From the NCBI GenBank assembly GCA_028285345.1, contig JANQPT010000060.1:1-35000 (forward strand): a DNA stretch of 35,000 bases, read 5' to 3'. This DNA comes from Planctomycetales bacterium. Lineage in GTDB: Bacteria > Planctomycetota > Planctomycetia > Planctomycetales > Planctomycetaceae. How positions within the stretch are numbered: position 1 is the first letter of the stretch; every line of letters begins with the position of its first letter. A program made the translations under genes and the position numbers. The notes under the pieces were generated by a model. It searched no databases and was not told the origin of the DNA. It saw nothing but the letters and a program-made list of their open reading frames with translations. Positions 18,268 through 26,041 of this stretch are shown piece after piece.

Positions 18268-18585
18268 TCACTTCTTGATTGCGCTATTGAGCCGAAACTT
18301 GAGATCTTGAATCTTTAGTTCGGGATATAGTTTCCCCAATTGCCGCAACAAATCGACGCGGCGAAACGATACCAGTTCACTCAACAGCGCCGATCCGGCA
18401 ACCTCAATTTGTAAAGCCCCCCGGCTGAGGCCGGTGACACGTGTTTGCTGCGCGGTTTCCGTTCCGGCAATCGCCTTCCAGGCGGTTTGCAGTTGCGCTT
18501 GCCCTCCCGCTTGCGCAAATCCCCGACGCTGGATCAGTTCGCTTAAGGCCGCTGAAATGTGAACTGGGCCGCTTTCGGAGCGCAT
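18268..18585 (-). CDS. dciA: DciA-family helicase-loading protein (DUF721)
   Basis: A 105-aa DUF721/DciA protein. DciA is the widespread loader or operator of the replicative helicase DnaB in bacteria that lack DnaC or DnaI. The pattern seen is an N-terminal helix (ISAALSELIQRRGFAQ), the conserved central tryptophan segment LQTAWKAIAG, then the KH-like strands LSRGALQIEVAGSALLSELVSF and a C-terminal helix with the LKIQDLKFRL tail. Its start lies three bases after the dnaN stop codon and its end is 47 bases before gyrB, so it is in the same operon. The position next to dnaN and gyrB is typical for this family. Confidence 0.9.
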   Translation of the reverse strand: MRSESGPVHISAALSELIQRRGFAQAGGQAQLQTAWKAIAGTETAQQTRVTGLSRGALQIEVAGSALLSELVSFRRVDLLRQLGKLYPELKIQDLKFRLNSAIKK

Positions 18586-18588
18586 TGT

Positions 18589-19701
18589 TTATCGATCCCT
18601 CGATAACGGCATGATGACGTACAGATAACCGTCATCAGTCTTCAGCAAGGCCGCGCTCTCCGCGTCGGTCAATTCCACGGTAATTTGTTTTTCCGGTTCC
18701 AACACCCGCAGGAACTCCCCGACAAAGCGCGGATCGAACGTGATGCTGATCTCCTCGCCCTCGTAACTGATCGGCATCTCCACCCGCGATTGCCCGACAG
18801 AAGCCGCCCGGCTGTCCAGCGACAGCAGGCCGGGCGCGAAGTTAAAATCGACGCCGCGGCTTTCCTGGTCGGTGACGATCTGCGCCTGACGGACCGCTGA
18901 ATAAAACGGGTCGACGACGAGCTGCAACGATGCGCCGGATTCACGCGGAATGACCGCTTCGTAATTTGGAAAACGGCCTTCCACCAACCGGCTATAAATG
19001 GTCGATGCGCCGCTACGGATCAATATGTCATTGTCGCGGACCGCGATATGGACCTCTGTATCATCGTCGGAGAGAGACCGCTCAATCATCGACATTGCTT
19101 TTGCCGGAATGACAGGGGGTGACTCCATGGGGGCGACCTCACCATGGTAGCTGCAGTTCGCGGTCGTCAGCGCAAGCCGTCGACTGTCAGTGGCAACCAA
19201 CTGCAACTCATCCCCTTCTGCTTTGAGCTGGACGCCCCCCAATGCGTAACGCGTGCTTTCCGTATCGGTCGCGAAGATGGTCCGACGAATCATCTGCTGA
19301 ATCGTCGCGGCATCGACCTTCAAATAACTTTCCGCATCGAACTCGGCAATCGCTGGAAACTCGGCCGGATCCTCAAGCGGCAGTTCAAACTCACTGTGGC
19401 CGGATTTGATGCGAACGGTCTCGGCGGATGATTCCATCATGACCGCTTCTTCGCGAAATTCGCGCAAGATCGCAATGATGCGAGCCGTCGGCAATAACAC
19501 TGTTCCCGCTTCCGCGGCATCGACACCTTTAACGACGTAGCGAATGCCGACCTCTTGATCCGTACCGACAAGAGCAATCTCGTCTTCAGAGACCTCGAGT
19601 TTGACGTTTTTGAGGATTTCTTTGGGCGTCCGATTGGGAACCACACCGGAAACGGTTTGGAATGCATGCGAAAGCACGCTGCAGTTGCAAGTAAATTTCA
19701 T
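18589..19701 (-). CDS. dnaN: DNA polymerase III beta subunit (sliding clamp)
   Basis: Ring-forming processivity clamp that tethers the replicative polymerase to DNA. The 370-aa length and three repeated clamp domains fit. The N-terminal domain opens MKFTCNCSVLSHAFQTVSGVVPNRTPKEIL, with the usual P-x-[KR]-[ST]-x-x-x-[IV]-L region. Domain 2 contains TIFATDTESTRYALGGV and LVATDSRRLA, the most conserved clamp stretch (consensus ATDGHRLA). Domain 3 contains EGRFPNYEAVIP, and the C-terminus ends YLYVIMPLSRDR in place of the usual VVMPMRL. It follows dnaA after the 374-base candidate origin spacer. Confidence 0.96.
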   Translation of the reverse strand: MKFTCNCSVLSHAFQTVSGVVPNRTPKEILKNVKLEVSEDEIALVGTDQEVGIRYVVKGVDAAEAGTVLLPTARIIAILREFREEAVMMESSAETVRIKSGHSEFELPLEDPAEFPAIAEFDAESYLKVDAATIQQMIRRTIFATDTESTRYALGGVQLKAEGDELQLVATDSRRLALTTANCSYHGEVAPMESPPVIPAKAMSMIERSLSDDDTEVHIAVRDNDILIRSGASTIYSRLVEGRFPNYEAVIPRESGASLQLVVDPFYSAVRQAQIVTDQESRGVDFNFAPGLLSLDSRAASVGQSRVEMPISYEGEEISITFDPRFVGEFLRVLEPEKQITVELTDAESAALLKTDDGYLYVIMPLSRDR

Positions 19702-20075
19702 ACCGGTTCACGATCTTTAAGAGGCGATAGGTATCGGAAATTCGTGCGACGTTTAGCGTGTCGCAGAAGTCTCGAATTTCAGACAGCGCATGGCGAAAAC
19801 GGCGGCTTTCTCTCCCTAGAAATCAATTCTTAGTAGCAGTAGTATTAAGCTGCCGTTTTGAGTGAAGAATCCTTCAAGCGCATTTTACGAAAGTATATGA
19901 TATGTAAACACTTATTCAACGTCAACCAGCCTGATCGACTGTTTGGGAAATGTGTGAAAATCGTCGAGAAAATGCCGAAAAAACGTCACCAATTCGCGTC
20001 CCACTGACAGAGACCGAGTCAACCTCCAAGGCGTCGACATTCGGGCCGATTTCTCGACCGTTTTTCAACAGTTTT
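19702..20075. other. oriC: Candidate replication origin (dnaA–dnaN spacer)
   Basis: This 374-base, locally AT-rich spacer separates dnaA and dnaN, the classic oriC position. Degenerate DnaA boxes, measured against TTWTNCACA, are TTTTCAACA (20062–20070, plus) and TTTTTAACA (20073–20081, plus, overlapping the dnaA end), each 8/9 and exactly 11 bases apart. On the minus strand ATTTTCACA (19953–19961) and TTTCACACA (19951–19959) are alternative 8/9 readings of one site. No perfect box was found. A DnaA-trio-like run lies at 19831–19848. The origin assignment is inference from position, strand bias and these motifs. Confidence 0.55.
19831..19869 (-). promoter_or_regulatory. DnaA-trio-like run with adjacent degenerate DnaA box
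   Basis: On the plus strand 19831–19848 reads TAG-TAG-CAG-TAG-TAT-TAA. Read 3' to 5', as trios are written, it gives AAT, TAT, GAT, GAC, GAT, GAT: four of six fit the trio rule and the other two differ by one base. On the minus strand a 7/9 box TTCTTCACT (19861–19869) precedes it across a 12-base spacer. The order dnaA, box, spacer, trios, dnaN is the same as in the Bacillus subtilis unwinding region. Confidence 0.45.
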
Positions 20076-21143
20076 TTAACACGTGATGTCGTCGTGGACT
20101 TCCAACGTTTCCAAGATTCCAGCGAGACGCCGGCGCAGGTGCGGACGTTGGGAAATCAATTCATCGATGCGGTGACAGGCATACACCACCGTTGCATGGT
20201 CGCGGTCGCTAAAGAATTGGCCGATCGTTTCCAAACGATTCTGAGTCAGCTTTCTCGCAAGATACATTGCCGTCTGCCTGGCCAACACAAACTCCTGATG
20301 CCTGCTCTTGGAGCGAATGTCCACCATCGACAACTCAAACTCGCGGGCCACAGCCCGTACGATGTCCGAGAGTTGGAGTTCAGGCTGTAAGGCTTCCCGC
20401 TGCAAATACTTAGCAATCAGAGATTCATCCAACGGCTGCTTGCCGTGAACGGCGGCCGCCTCGAGCTGGACAAGCGCCGCCCGCAATTCTCGGGGAGAAA
20501 CAGCAAGGTCTTGTGCTAAGTGAGAAATCGCGGCGGAGGAGATCGGAATCTGCTCAGTCTCGGCAAAGTGAGTCAGAAATTTGATACGGCTTGTCGCGCC
20601 GGGCATTCTCATTGCCGTAGACACTCCGCCAATAAAGCGGTTAATGAGCCGGGCCGAGAAACCGCTCAATTCGCCGGGGCTTTTTCGCGAGGTCAGCAAG
20701 ACCCGCCCACCGCGCTGGATGAGTCGATCCAATTGTGATTCGAGTTGCTGTTGTGATTCCCGCCGCCGCTCGAACACCTGAACGTCTTCCAGGACGAGCA
20801 GGTCGACCTCGTTAAACCGATTCTGAAACTCGCGAATTCTGCCCTCTTCCGCTGCTTGGGAGAAGCGTTCGACGAACTCGGCGGCCGGCCACATGATCAG
20901 GGGCAGGCGCGGCTCATGAGCCCGCGACATTTGCAGGCAGTGCTGCACCAGATGCGTTTTTCCAACCCCTGAAGGGCCATAGACATACTGCAATTGCGGC
21001 GAGTTCTCCAGCCCCGAGCCTAAGAGGTTTTCCCCGGCGGTCAGCGCGAGCTCATTCTCGGGCAAAACGACGAAAGTCCCGACGTTCCTGGGCAATCCCG
21101 CCGCCTTGTTCGTCATTCCAGTTAACGAGGGCAATCCGTTCAT
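20076..21143 (-). CDS. dnaA: Chromosomal replication initiator DnaA, lacking domain I
   Basis: AAA+ initiator that opens oriC. The AAA+ core has Walker A YGPSGVGKTHL, a Walker B variant LLVLEDVQVF (usual DD becomes ED), the sensor-1 strand VLLTSRKSP and arginine-finger region ARLINRFIGGV. The DNA-binding domain IV has ARQTAMYLARKLTQNRLETIG and the signature SDRDHATVVYACHRI. Two points are unusual. Only about 20–45 residues precede the core, so the domain I/II region that binds helicase and regulators in other bacteria is missing. And the signature reads DHAT where DHTT is usual, changing a residue that contacts the DnaA box in E. coli. Start uncertain: the ATG at 21143 leaves 40 bases after the desulfurase gene, while a GTG at 21215 would overlap it by 32 bases. 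Neither has a clear ribosome site. Confidence 0.9.
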   Translation of the reverse strand: MNGLPSLTGMTNKAAGLPRNVGTFVVLPENELALTAGENLLGSGLENSPQLQYVYGPSGVGKTHLVQHCLQMSRAHEPRLPLIMWPAAEFVERFSQAAEEGRIREFQNRFNEVDLLVLEDVQVFERRRESQQQLESQLDRLIQRGGRVLLTSRKSPGELSGFSARLINRFIGGVSTAMRMPGATSRIKFLTHFAETEQIPISSAAISHLAQDLAVSPRELRAALVQLEAAAVHGKQPLDESLIAKYLQREALQPELQLSDIVRAVAREFELSMVDIRSKSRHQEFVLARQTAMYLARKLTQNRLETIGQFFSDRDHATVVYACHRIDELISQRPHLRRRLAGILETLEVHDDITC

Positions 21144-21183
21144 AGTCGACTTGGACGTTGTCGTTTGATCCCAAAGGTAAAGG

Positions 21184-22338
21184 TTATTGATCTCCCCGGA
21201 GACGGTTGACGACACGCGAAATCCGACGGACCGCCTCGTCGATTTCAGCTTCGTCGTTTGTAATCCCCACGCTGAAGCGAACTGAGCAATCGAGGACTTC
21301 CTGCGGGCAGTTCATGGCGACCAGCGCCGCGGCCGGTTCCGAGGATCCGCTGGCGCAGGTGCTGCCTAGCGAGCAGGCGATCCCTTCCAAATCGAGCGAA
21401 ATCAGCAGCGGATCCCCTTCCAATCCCGGAAAGGCGATGTTGAGCGTGTTGGGAAGCCGGTGCTCGAGGGAGCCGTTGACAACAACGGGCGGGCACTGTT
21501 CCTCAAGTCCGCGCTGCAAGCGGTCCCTCAAGCGGGACAGCGTGTCGATCCGTGCGGACTGTTCAGCCTGAAACATTTCAAGCGCTTTCGCCATTCCCGC
21601 GATTAAGGCGACCGGTTCGGTGCCGGGGCGCCGCTCCGCCTCCTGGTGTCCGCCAAAGATCCACGGCCTCAATCGGCGGCCTTCTCTGAGTAGCAAGGCT
21701 CCGATTCCCCGCGGTCCGTAGAACTTGTGCGCCCCGATACTCAGCGCGGTGACGTCCAGACTGTGGAAATCGACAGGGATCTTGCCGACCGCTTGCACGG
21801 CATCGGTATGCAACGGGACGCGATGCTCGCGACACATCTCGGCCAACGGCCGCAGGTCCTGTACGACTCCCGTCTCGTTGTGTGCCAGGATGACCGTGAC
21901 AAGTTGCAGGTCTGCCCATGGCAATGTTGCGAACTGCTCGGGGATCATTCGCCCCTGAGAATCAACGTCCAACTCGTGGAGCGTCCAGCCGAGGCGCTGT
22001 AAATCGCGGCACGTTTCCATCGTGGCAGGGTGCTCGCCCGCCGTCAGCGCGATCGTCCCCGGCGTGGCGCCAATCAAGCCGCGGATGGCCAGATTGATGG
22101 ATTCGGTCCCGCCGCTGGTGAAAATCACCTCTCGCGGATCGGCGCCCAGAATGCCGGCAATCGATTCGCGAGATCGTTCCAGCACCTTTCGCGCAGCTCC
22201 TCCCGGCGCATGCCGGCTGCCGGGGTTTGCGAAACTGTCGGCGAAGTGACTGCTCATCACTTCGATGACCTCGGGCGACGGCTGCGTCGTCGCGTTGTGG
22301 TCGAGGTAGATCGGTGAAGTCGATGCGGCGGTGGACAT
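21184..22338 (-). CDS. Cysteine desulfurase (NifS/IscS family)
   Basis: PLP enzyme that takes sulfur from cysteine to form a protein persulfide for Fe-S clusters and other sulfur cofactors. From the ATG at 22338 the N-terminus reaches the canonical IYLDHNATTQPSPEV. Further signatures are FANPGSRHAPG, the substrate-side FTSGGTESINLAIRG, the PLP-binding lysine in SIGAHKFYGPRGIGALL, and the catalytic cysteine loop GSTCASGSSEPAAAL. The Ser-rich loop after the cysteine resembles group I (NifS/IscS) enzymes. Length of about 384 aa is normal. A TTG at 22431 would add 31 residues of unconserved sequence and overlap an operator-like repeat, so the ATG is preferred. It is the first gene of the leftward block ending in gyrB, 40 bases ahead of dnaA. 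No iscU or other cluster-assembly gene is adjacent. Confidence 0.93.
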   Translation of the reverse strand: MSTAASTSPIYLDHNATTQPSPEVIEVMSSHFADSFANPGSRHAPGGAARKVLERSRESIAGILGADPREVIFTSGGTESINLAIRGLIGATPGTIALTAGEHPATMETCRDLQRLGWTLHELDVDSQGRMIPEQFATLPWADLQLVTVILAHNETGVVQDLRPLAEMCREHRVPLHTDAVQAVGKIPVDFHSLDVTALSIGAHKFYGPRGIGALLLREGRRLRPWIFGGHQEAERRPGTEPVALIAGMAKALEMFQAEQSARIDTLSRLRDRLQRGLEEQCPPVVVNGSLEHRLPNTLNIAFPGLEGDPLLISLDLEGIACSLGSTCASGSSEPAAALVAMNCPQEVLDCSVRFSVGITNDEAEIDEAVRRISRVVNRLRGDQ

Positions 22339-22386
22339 GTACGGGCGCCGGTGCAAACACGAAGTTTCGGAACGATCGCTGTGCGA

Positions 22387-22413
22387 GAACGGTGAACGGT
22401 AGTTGTACCGTTC
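22387..22413. promoter_or_regulatory. Operator-like repeat in the divergent desulfurase/RDD spacer
   Basis: GAACGGT occurs twice in direct repeat (22387–22393, 22394–22400) and is followed after six bases by its reverse complement ACCGTTC (22407–22413). The second and third form a perfect 7-base inverted repeat. It lies 49 bases from the desulfurase start and about 154 bases from the RDD start, a fitting place for a regulator site or a leader hairpin. A DnaA-box-like TGATTCACA (8/9, minus strand, 22440–22448) is nearby. Confidence 0.4.
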
Positions 22414-22566
22414 CGGAGGCAGCAACGACAAGTTTCAATTGTGAATCATTTTTTCGACGGCGATCAAAGCGGTAGATTTGCTCTCGGTGTCCGTTTAGGA
22501 TATCAGCGACGAATTCTGTCGCAGCCGCCGGAACGATCACTCGCCGGCCGCCGGAGCAAAGCGTTC

Positions 22567-23421
22567 ATGGACGCCAACACATCAGTCCCCCTTGAAAAGA
22601 TCGGCGTGATCGACCTGTACGGGACGATCGAGACGCCGGAAAACGTGGTCTTGACGTTTCGATTGGCAGGTCCCGGGTTACGGCTTTGGGCCTATTCCAT
22701 CGATTTCCTCGTCCGGTTTCTGGTCATCGCGCTGTCGGGCATCGTGGTGATGATCATGAGCATCGGGTTGCCCGGAATCCCGATGGGGATGTGGCTGTTG
22801 ATCTGGTTCTTTATGGAGTGGGGATACTTTGCCGCGTCGGAAGGGTTTTTCCGAGGCAAAACGATCGGCAAGCATGCATTGAGCCTGCGTGTCATTCAGG
22901 ACGAGGGCTATCCGATCAGTTTTTGGTCGGCGTTGTTGCGGAACTTCTTGCGGGCCGCCGATTTCTTGCCGTTTTTCTATTGCTTCGGTTTCATCTCGAT
23001 GATGTTTGCGGGGAAATTCCTCAGGCTTGGGGATATCGCGGCGGGGACCATGGTGATCCAGGAGCGCAGAGTGAAACTTCCGCGCGAGCCGATCATTCTG
23101 GAGAAGATTCAGCCGCTGGACCGGACCGACATCGGCAGTTTCGTTCCGGCTCACCGAACACTGGTATTGATCGAGGAATTCCTGGAACGCCGGTTTGTAT
23201 TGACGCACCGCCGCGGGCATGAGATGGCATCGATTCTGGCGGGAATCTTAGCGAAGAAACTGGACTTTCAGGGCCAGGAGAGTCTCGTCGAAGATTATCC
23301 GATGGCGTTCTTGGCACGAGTGTATGTGACGTTTCATCCCACGATGTCCGCTGAGGACGATGATGATGCCGCCGCCGAGCGTGCGCAGAAGCCTCGCCGC
23401 AAGACAGTGGTCGCCTATTAA
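22567..23421 (+). CDS. RDD-family membrane protein (284 aa)
   Basis: Integral membrane protein with an RDD domain in its first half: hydrophobic helices around LWAYSIDFLVRFLVIALSGIV, MWLLIWFFMEWGYFAA and FLPFFYCFGFISMMFAGKFL. The typical charged loop between them is GFFRGKTIGKHALSLRVIQDEG. The name-giving Arg and Asp positions are represented by YSIDFLVRF and LRNFLRAADF. The C-terminal 100 residues are soluble and charged (LEKIQPLDRTDIGSFVPAHR onward). RDD proteins are of mostly unknown function; some have been linked to ion transport. The ATG at 22567 is chosen because GGAG lies ten bases upstream; upstream codons back to 22441 overlap the divergent promoter region. First gene of a five-gene plus-strand run with SpoIIM, DUF4129 and DUF4350 members. 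Confidence 0.88.
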   Translation: MDANTSVPLEKIGVIDLYGTIETPENVVLTFRLAGPGLRLWAYSIDFLVRFLVIALSGIVVMIMSIGLPGIPMGMWLLIWFFMEWGYFAASEGFFRGKTIGKHALSLRVIQDEGYPISFWSALLRNFLRAADFLPFFYCFGFISMMFAGKFLRLGDIAAGTMVIQERRVKLPREPIILEKIQPLDRTDIGSFVPAHRTLVLIEEFLERRFVLTHRRGHEMASILAGILAKKLDFQGQESLVEDYPMAFLARVYVTFHPTMSAEDDDDAAAERAQKPRRKTVVAY

Positions 23422-23457
23422 CGTGCTCCCCGTCAAACCGGGAGCGGATTGGACACG

Positions 23458-24426
23458 ATGATCAGCAAACGAGAATTTCGCCGTCAGCGACGCGAGGATT
23501 GGGCGCGGTTCACCGAGTTGATCCGCAAAGTCGACAACAGCAGCCGGCGGAAGTTTACCGCGGAGGAATCGTCGGAGTTTTCGCGCTTGTTCCGCATGGT
23601 CTGCAACGACTTATCAATCGTGCGCAGCCGCGATTGGGGGACCGGGCTGGCCTTGTATCTCAACGACTTGGTGACCAAAGGGCACAACATCTTCTACAAG
23701 TCGCCGCCGAGCCGGCTGCATCAGTTCCTCAGGTTTGTGGGGTCGGAGTTTCCCCGTACCTTTCGGCGAAATTTCTTGTATTTCTGCGTCGCGGCGGCAC
23801 TGTTCTTTGTCCCGATGATGATCACATGGGGAGTGGTGCAGCGCCGTCCCGAGTTAGCGGCGCGCATTCTGCCGGCGGCGATGTTGGATCAGGCGGAAGA
23901 ACAGTATAAGCAGGCGGAGTTCAAAAAATTCGGCGCGGAACGGGCCGTGATGGGCGGGTTTTACGTGCGCAATAACGTGGGCATCGCGTTGCGCTGTTTC
24001 GCGATGGGAATCCTGTTGGGGACCGGGACGGTCTACGTATTGCTGATGAACGGCATCGTGATCGGCGCCGTGGTCGGCTATGTCGTTGGCATGGGTCACG
24101 ACGAGCAGATCCTCAGTTTCATCGTCTCGCACGGTTCGTTCGAATTGACGGCGATTGCCGTTGCTGGCGGTGGGGGATTGATATTGGGCGATGCCATTGT
24201 GCATCCCGGAGCGCGCTCGCGGATTGATTCGTTGCGGACGCGCGGCGTCGAAGCGGTGCAGATCGCGTGCGGCGCCGCGGTAATGCTGATGGTGGCCGCC
24301 ATGATTGAAGCCTTCTGGTCGCCCGCACCGATTCCCTCAGAATACAAATATGCCGCCGGCGGCCTATTGTGGATCCTCGTGATTCTGTATCTGTCGTTGG
24401 CTGGACGCGGCGGGGAGACGGCATGA
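23458..24426 (+). CDS. SpoIIM/DUF95-family membrane protein (322 aa)
   Basis: Starts with a charged cytoplasmic helical region of about 100 residues (REFRRQRREDWARFTELIRK, then LSIVRSRDWGTGLALYLND). Several hydrophobic segments follow: NFLYFCVAAALFFVPMMITWG, GIALRCFAMGILLGTGTVYVLL, GIVIGAVVGYVVGMG, and two near the C-terminus. The central stretch LSFIVSHGSFELTAIAVAGGGGLILGDA is the family's most conserved part. The name comes from stage II sporulation protein M, but relatives are widespread in non-sporulating bacteria and nothing here implies sporulation. The start is either TTG 23449 or ATG 23458, with GGAG at 23441–23444 between usable spacings; I give the ATG. The stop overlaps the next start (ATGA), so translation is coupled. 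Confidence 0.87.
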   Translation: MISKREFRRQRREDWARFTELIRKVDNSSRRKFTAEESSEFSRLFRMVCNDLSIVRSRDWGTGLALYLNDLVTKGHNIFYKSPPSRLHQFLRFVGSEFPRTFRRNFLYFCVAAALFFVPMMITWGVVQRRPELAARILPAAMLDQAEEQYKQAEFKKFGAERAVMGGFYVRNNVGIALRCFAMGILLGTGTVYVLLMNGIVIGAVVGYVVGMGHDEQILSFIVSHGSFELTAIAVAGGGGLILGDAIVHPGARSRIDSLRTRGVEAVQIACGAAVMLMVAAMIEAFWSPAPIPSEYKYAAGGLLWILVILYLSLAGRGGETA

Positions 24427-25295
24427 GGTTTGACCAAGTGCAAATTCGGCTTGAGCCACTGAGCGCGTCCAACTGTCTCGACTTGGCCGTGCTGTTCGCG
24501 GGCCGATACATCAAGCCGGTGATGCAATTGACGTTCGCATTCGCCGTTCCCTGCTGCGCGGCCGTCTATTTGCTGTCGTACTACGACGAACTCGAACTCG
24601 ATTTCGCTGCGCTGTTGTTATACTTTGCGACGGCGCCGCTGGGTGTGTGGTTGGTGACGGGGGCCGCGGCTGCGTCGTTCGGCGAACCGTTCCTGTGGTC
24701 GTCCGTTGCGCGCGGCCGCTGGATGATGATTGTGCGAATGTGCGGCTGGAGCCTGCTGCTTCGCGCGCTCATCGGGTCGACACTCGGGGTGCTCTTTTTT
24801 GCAGAATGGTCGTCGTCAGTTCGCATCGTGGTCACAATCGGGTTGGTGCTGTTTCCCGGGATCTGGCTCGCGCTCCGCAACGGCTTCTTTGTGGAGCGCC
24901 GCGTGTTGGGACGGCTGTCACACCACCTGCACGAAACGCGCGGCAGCAAACTGATGCGCAAACGATCGAGCGACCTCTTCGGCAGTGCTCTGTTGATCAT
25001 CATTTTCTGCGTCTTGTTGTGGTGCGTCCTTTTCATCGCCTGCGATCTATTGATGTACTTCCTGTTTCAAATTCCGGTCTTCATTCCGCGAATCGGCCCG
25101 GATGGAGATCTCTGGTTTCTGTTGGGGGGCGACCCCAAAGTGCTGACCTTAATGATGTTCTGCGGGTTTTTGGTCTACCCGATTGGGCGGCTGGCTTGGT
25201 TCTTTACATACATCGACCTGCGCGTGCGGCGCGATTGCTGGGACATGGAACTGCAGCTCCTTGGTGAAGCCCAGCGGCTGGAGGGCCAAGCATGA
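24423..25295 (+). CDS. Multi-pass membrane protein of unknown function (290 aa)
   Basis: Predicted inner-membrane protein with about six hydrophobic segments, for example VMQLTFAFAVPCCAAVYLLS, LLLYFATAPLGVWLVTGAAA, IVVTIGLVLFPGIWLAL, LLIIIFCVLLWCVLFIACDL and LTLMMFCGFLVYPIGRLAWF. Charged loops lie between, and the C-terminal tail is soluble (IDLRVRRDCWDMELQLLGEA). It resembles the DUF4013-like or uncharacterised membrane proteins often found between SpoIIM and DUF4129 genes, but I cannot assign a family. Start chosen at ATG 24423 because it forms a 4-base ATGA overlap with the SpoIIM stop; codons further upstream lie inside that gene. It ends in another ATGA overlap with the DUF4129 gene, so it is a coupled member of the operon. 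Confidence 0.85.
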   Translation: MRFDQVQIRLEPLSASNCLDLAVLFAGRYIKPVMQLTFAFAVPCCAAVYLLSYYDELELDFAALLLYFATAPLGVWLVTGAAAASFGEPFLWSSVARGRWMMIVRMCGWSLLLRALIGSTLGVLFFAEWSSSVRIVVTIGLVLFPGIWLALRNGFFVERRVLGRLSHHLHETRGSKLMRKRSSDLFGSALLIIIFCVLLWCVLFIACDLLMYFLFQIPVFIPRIGPDGDLWFLLGGDPKVLTLMMFCGFLVYPIGRLAWFFTYIDLRVRRDCWDMELQLLGEAQRLEGQA

Positions 25296-26041
25296 CCGGC
25301 TTCGGTTTCCGCGCGTCGCTGCTTTGCATCTTGCTGGTATTGGCCGCCGCCGGTGGAGGAACCATTGCGGCACATGCGCAGGAGCCGGCAGAGGGACAGT
25401 TCGAAGACCCTTATCAGGTTCGAGACGAACTGGAAGCGGTCTTTGCGTCCCCCGAATTTCGGCGGCTCAAGTATGAACGGAGCGACAAAGAAATTACGGA
25501 ACCGGATATGGAGCCGATCGAATTGCCGGAGTGGGTCAAAAGTACGGTGGAAGCGGTCGCCCAAGTCATCGGACCCGCGTTGTCCTACTTCTTTTGGGGC
25601 GTCATCGGCTTGATCTGCGTGTTGATCGGCTATGTGATCTTTTCCGGGATCAAGAGCGCTCAATTACGATCGGCAAACGTCGCCGCCGCCGGCGAACAGT
25701 TTGAGGAGGGCGAGTCCGGCCACGCCCCCGGCGAATTGCCCGCGGATGTTTATCTTCGCCGCGCGGCGGAATTCGCGGCGGCGGGCCGCACGCGCGAGGC
25801 GATCTCGCAACTGCTGTTGGGCGCGATGAGTTATATCGAACGGGAGGGACTGATTCGATTCCGCCACGGACTCACGTGCCGCGACTACCTGCGCGCGGTT
25901 CGCGATCGCGACGAGCTGTATGCGGCGCTGCGGCAGATCGTGGGGACCTACGAGCCGATTTGCTTCGGCCGCCGCGATGCAGAGCCGCAACACTATGAAA
26001 CATCCCTGGAGCGCTACGTGGGGGCATTTCATGCAACTTAG
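25292..26041 (+). CDS. DUF4129 domain protein with signal peptide and one TM segment (249 aa)
   Basis: An N-terminal signal peptide (ASLLCILLVLAAAGGGTIAAHAQ) is followed by a roughly 70-residue acidic extracellular part. One transmembrane helix (LSYFFWGVIGLICVLIGYVIF, about 98–118) leads to a cytoplasmic DUF4129 domain. This is recognised by the helical pattern RRAAEFAAAGRTREAISQLLLGAMSYIEREGLIRF, then LTCRDYLRAV and a final YEPICFGRR. In other bacteria DUF4129 occurs at the C-terminus of transglutaminase-like membrane proteins and in MoxR/DUF58 clusters; here it stands alone without a transglutaminase domain. It begins in an ATGA overlap with the preceding gene, and the DUF4350 gene starts inside its last codons. 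Confidence 0.85.
   Translation: MTGFGFRASLLCILLVLAAAGGGTIAAHAQEPAEGQFEDPYQVRDELEAVFASPEFRRLKYERSDKEITEPDMEPIELPEWVKSTVEAVAQVIGPALSYFFWGVIGLICVLIGYVIFSGIKSAQLRSANVAAAGEQFEEGESGHAPGELPADVYLRRAAEFAAAGRTREAISQLLLGAMSYIEREGLIRFRHGLTCRDYLRAVRDRDELYAALRQIVGTYEPICFGRRDAEPQHYETSLERYVGAFHAT

Noticed and set aside
23458-24426. SpoIIM gene as evidence for sporulation
   Set aside because: The family is widespread in non-sporulating bacteria and no other sporulation gene is seen here.
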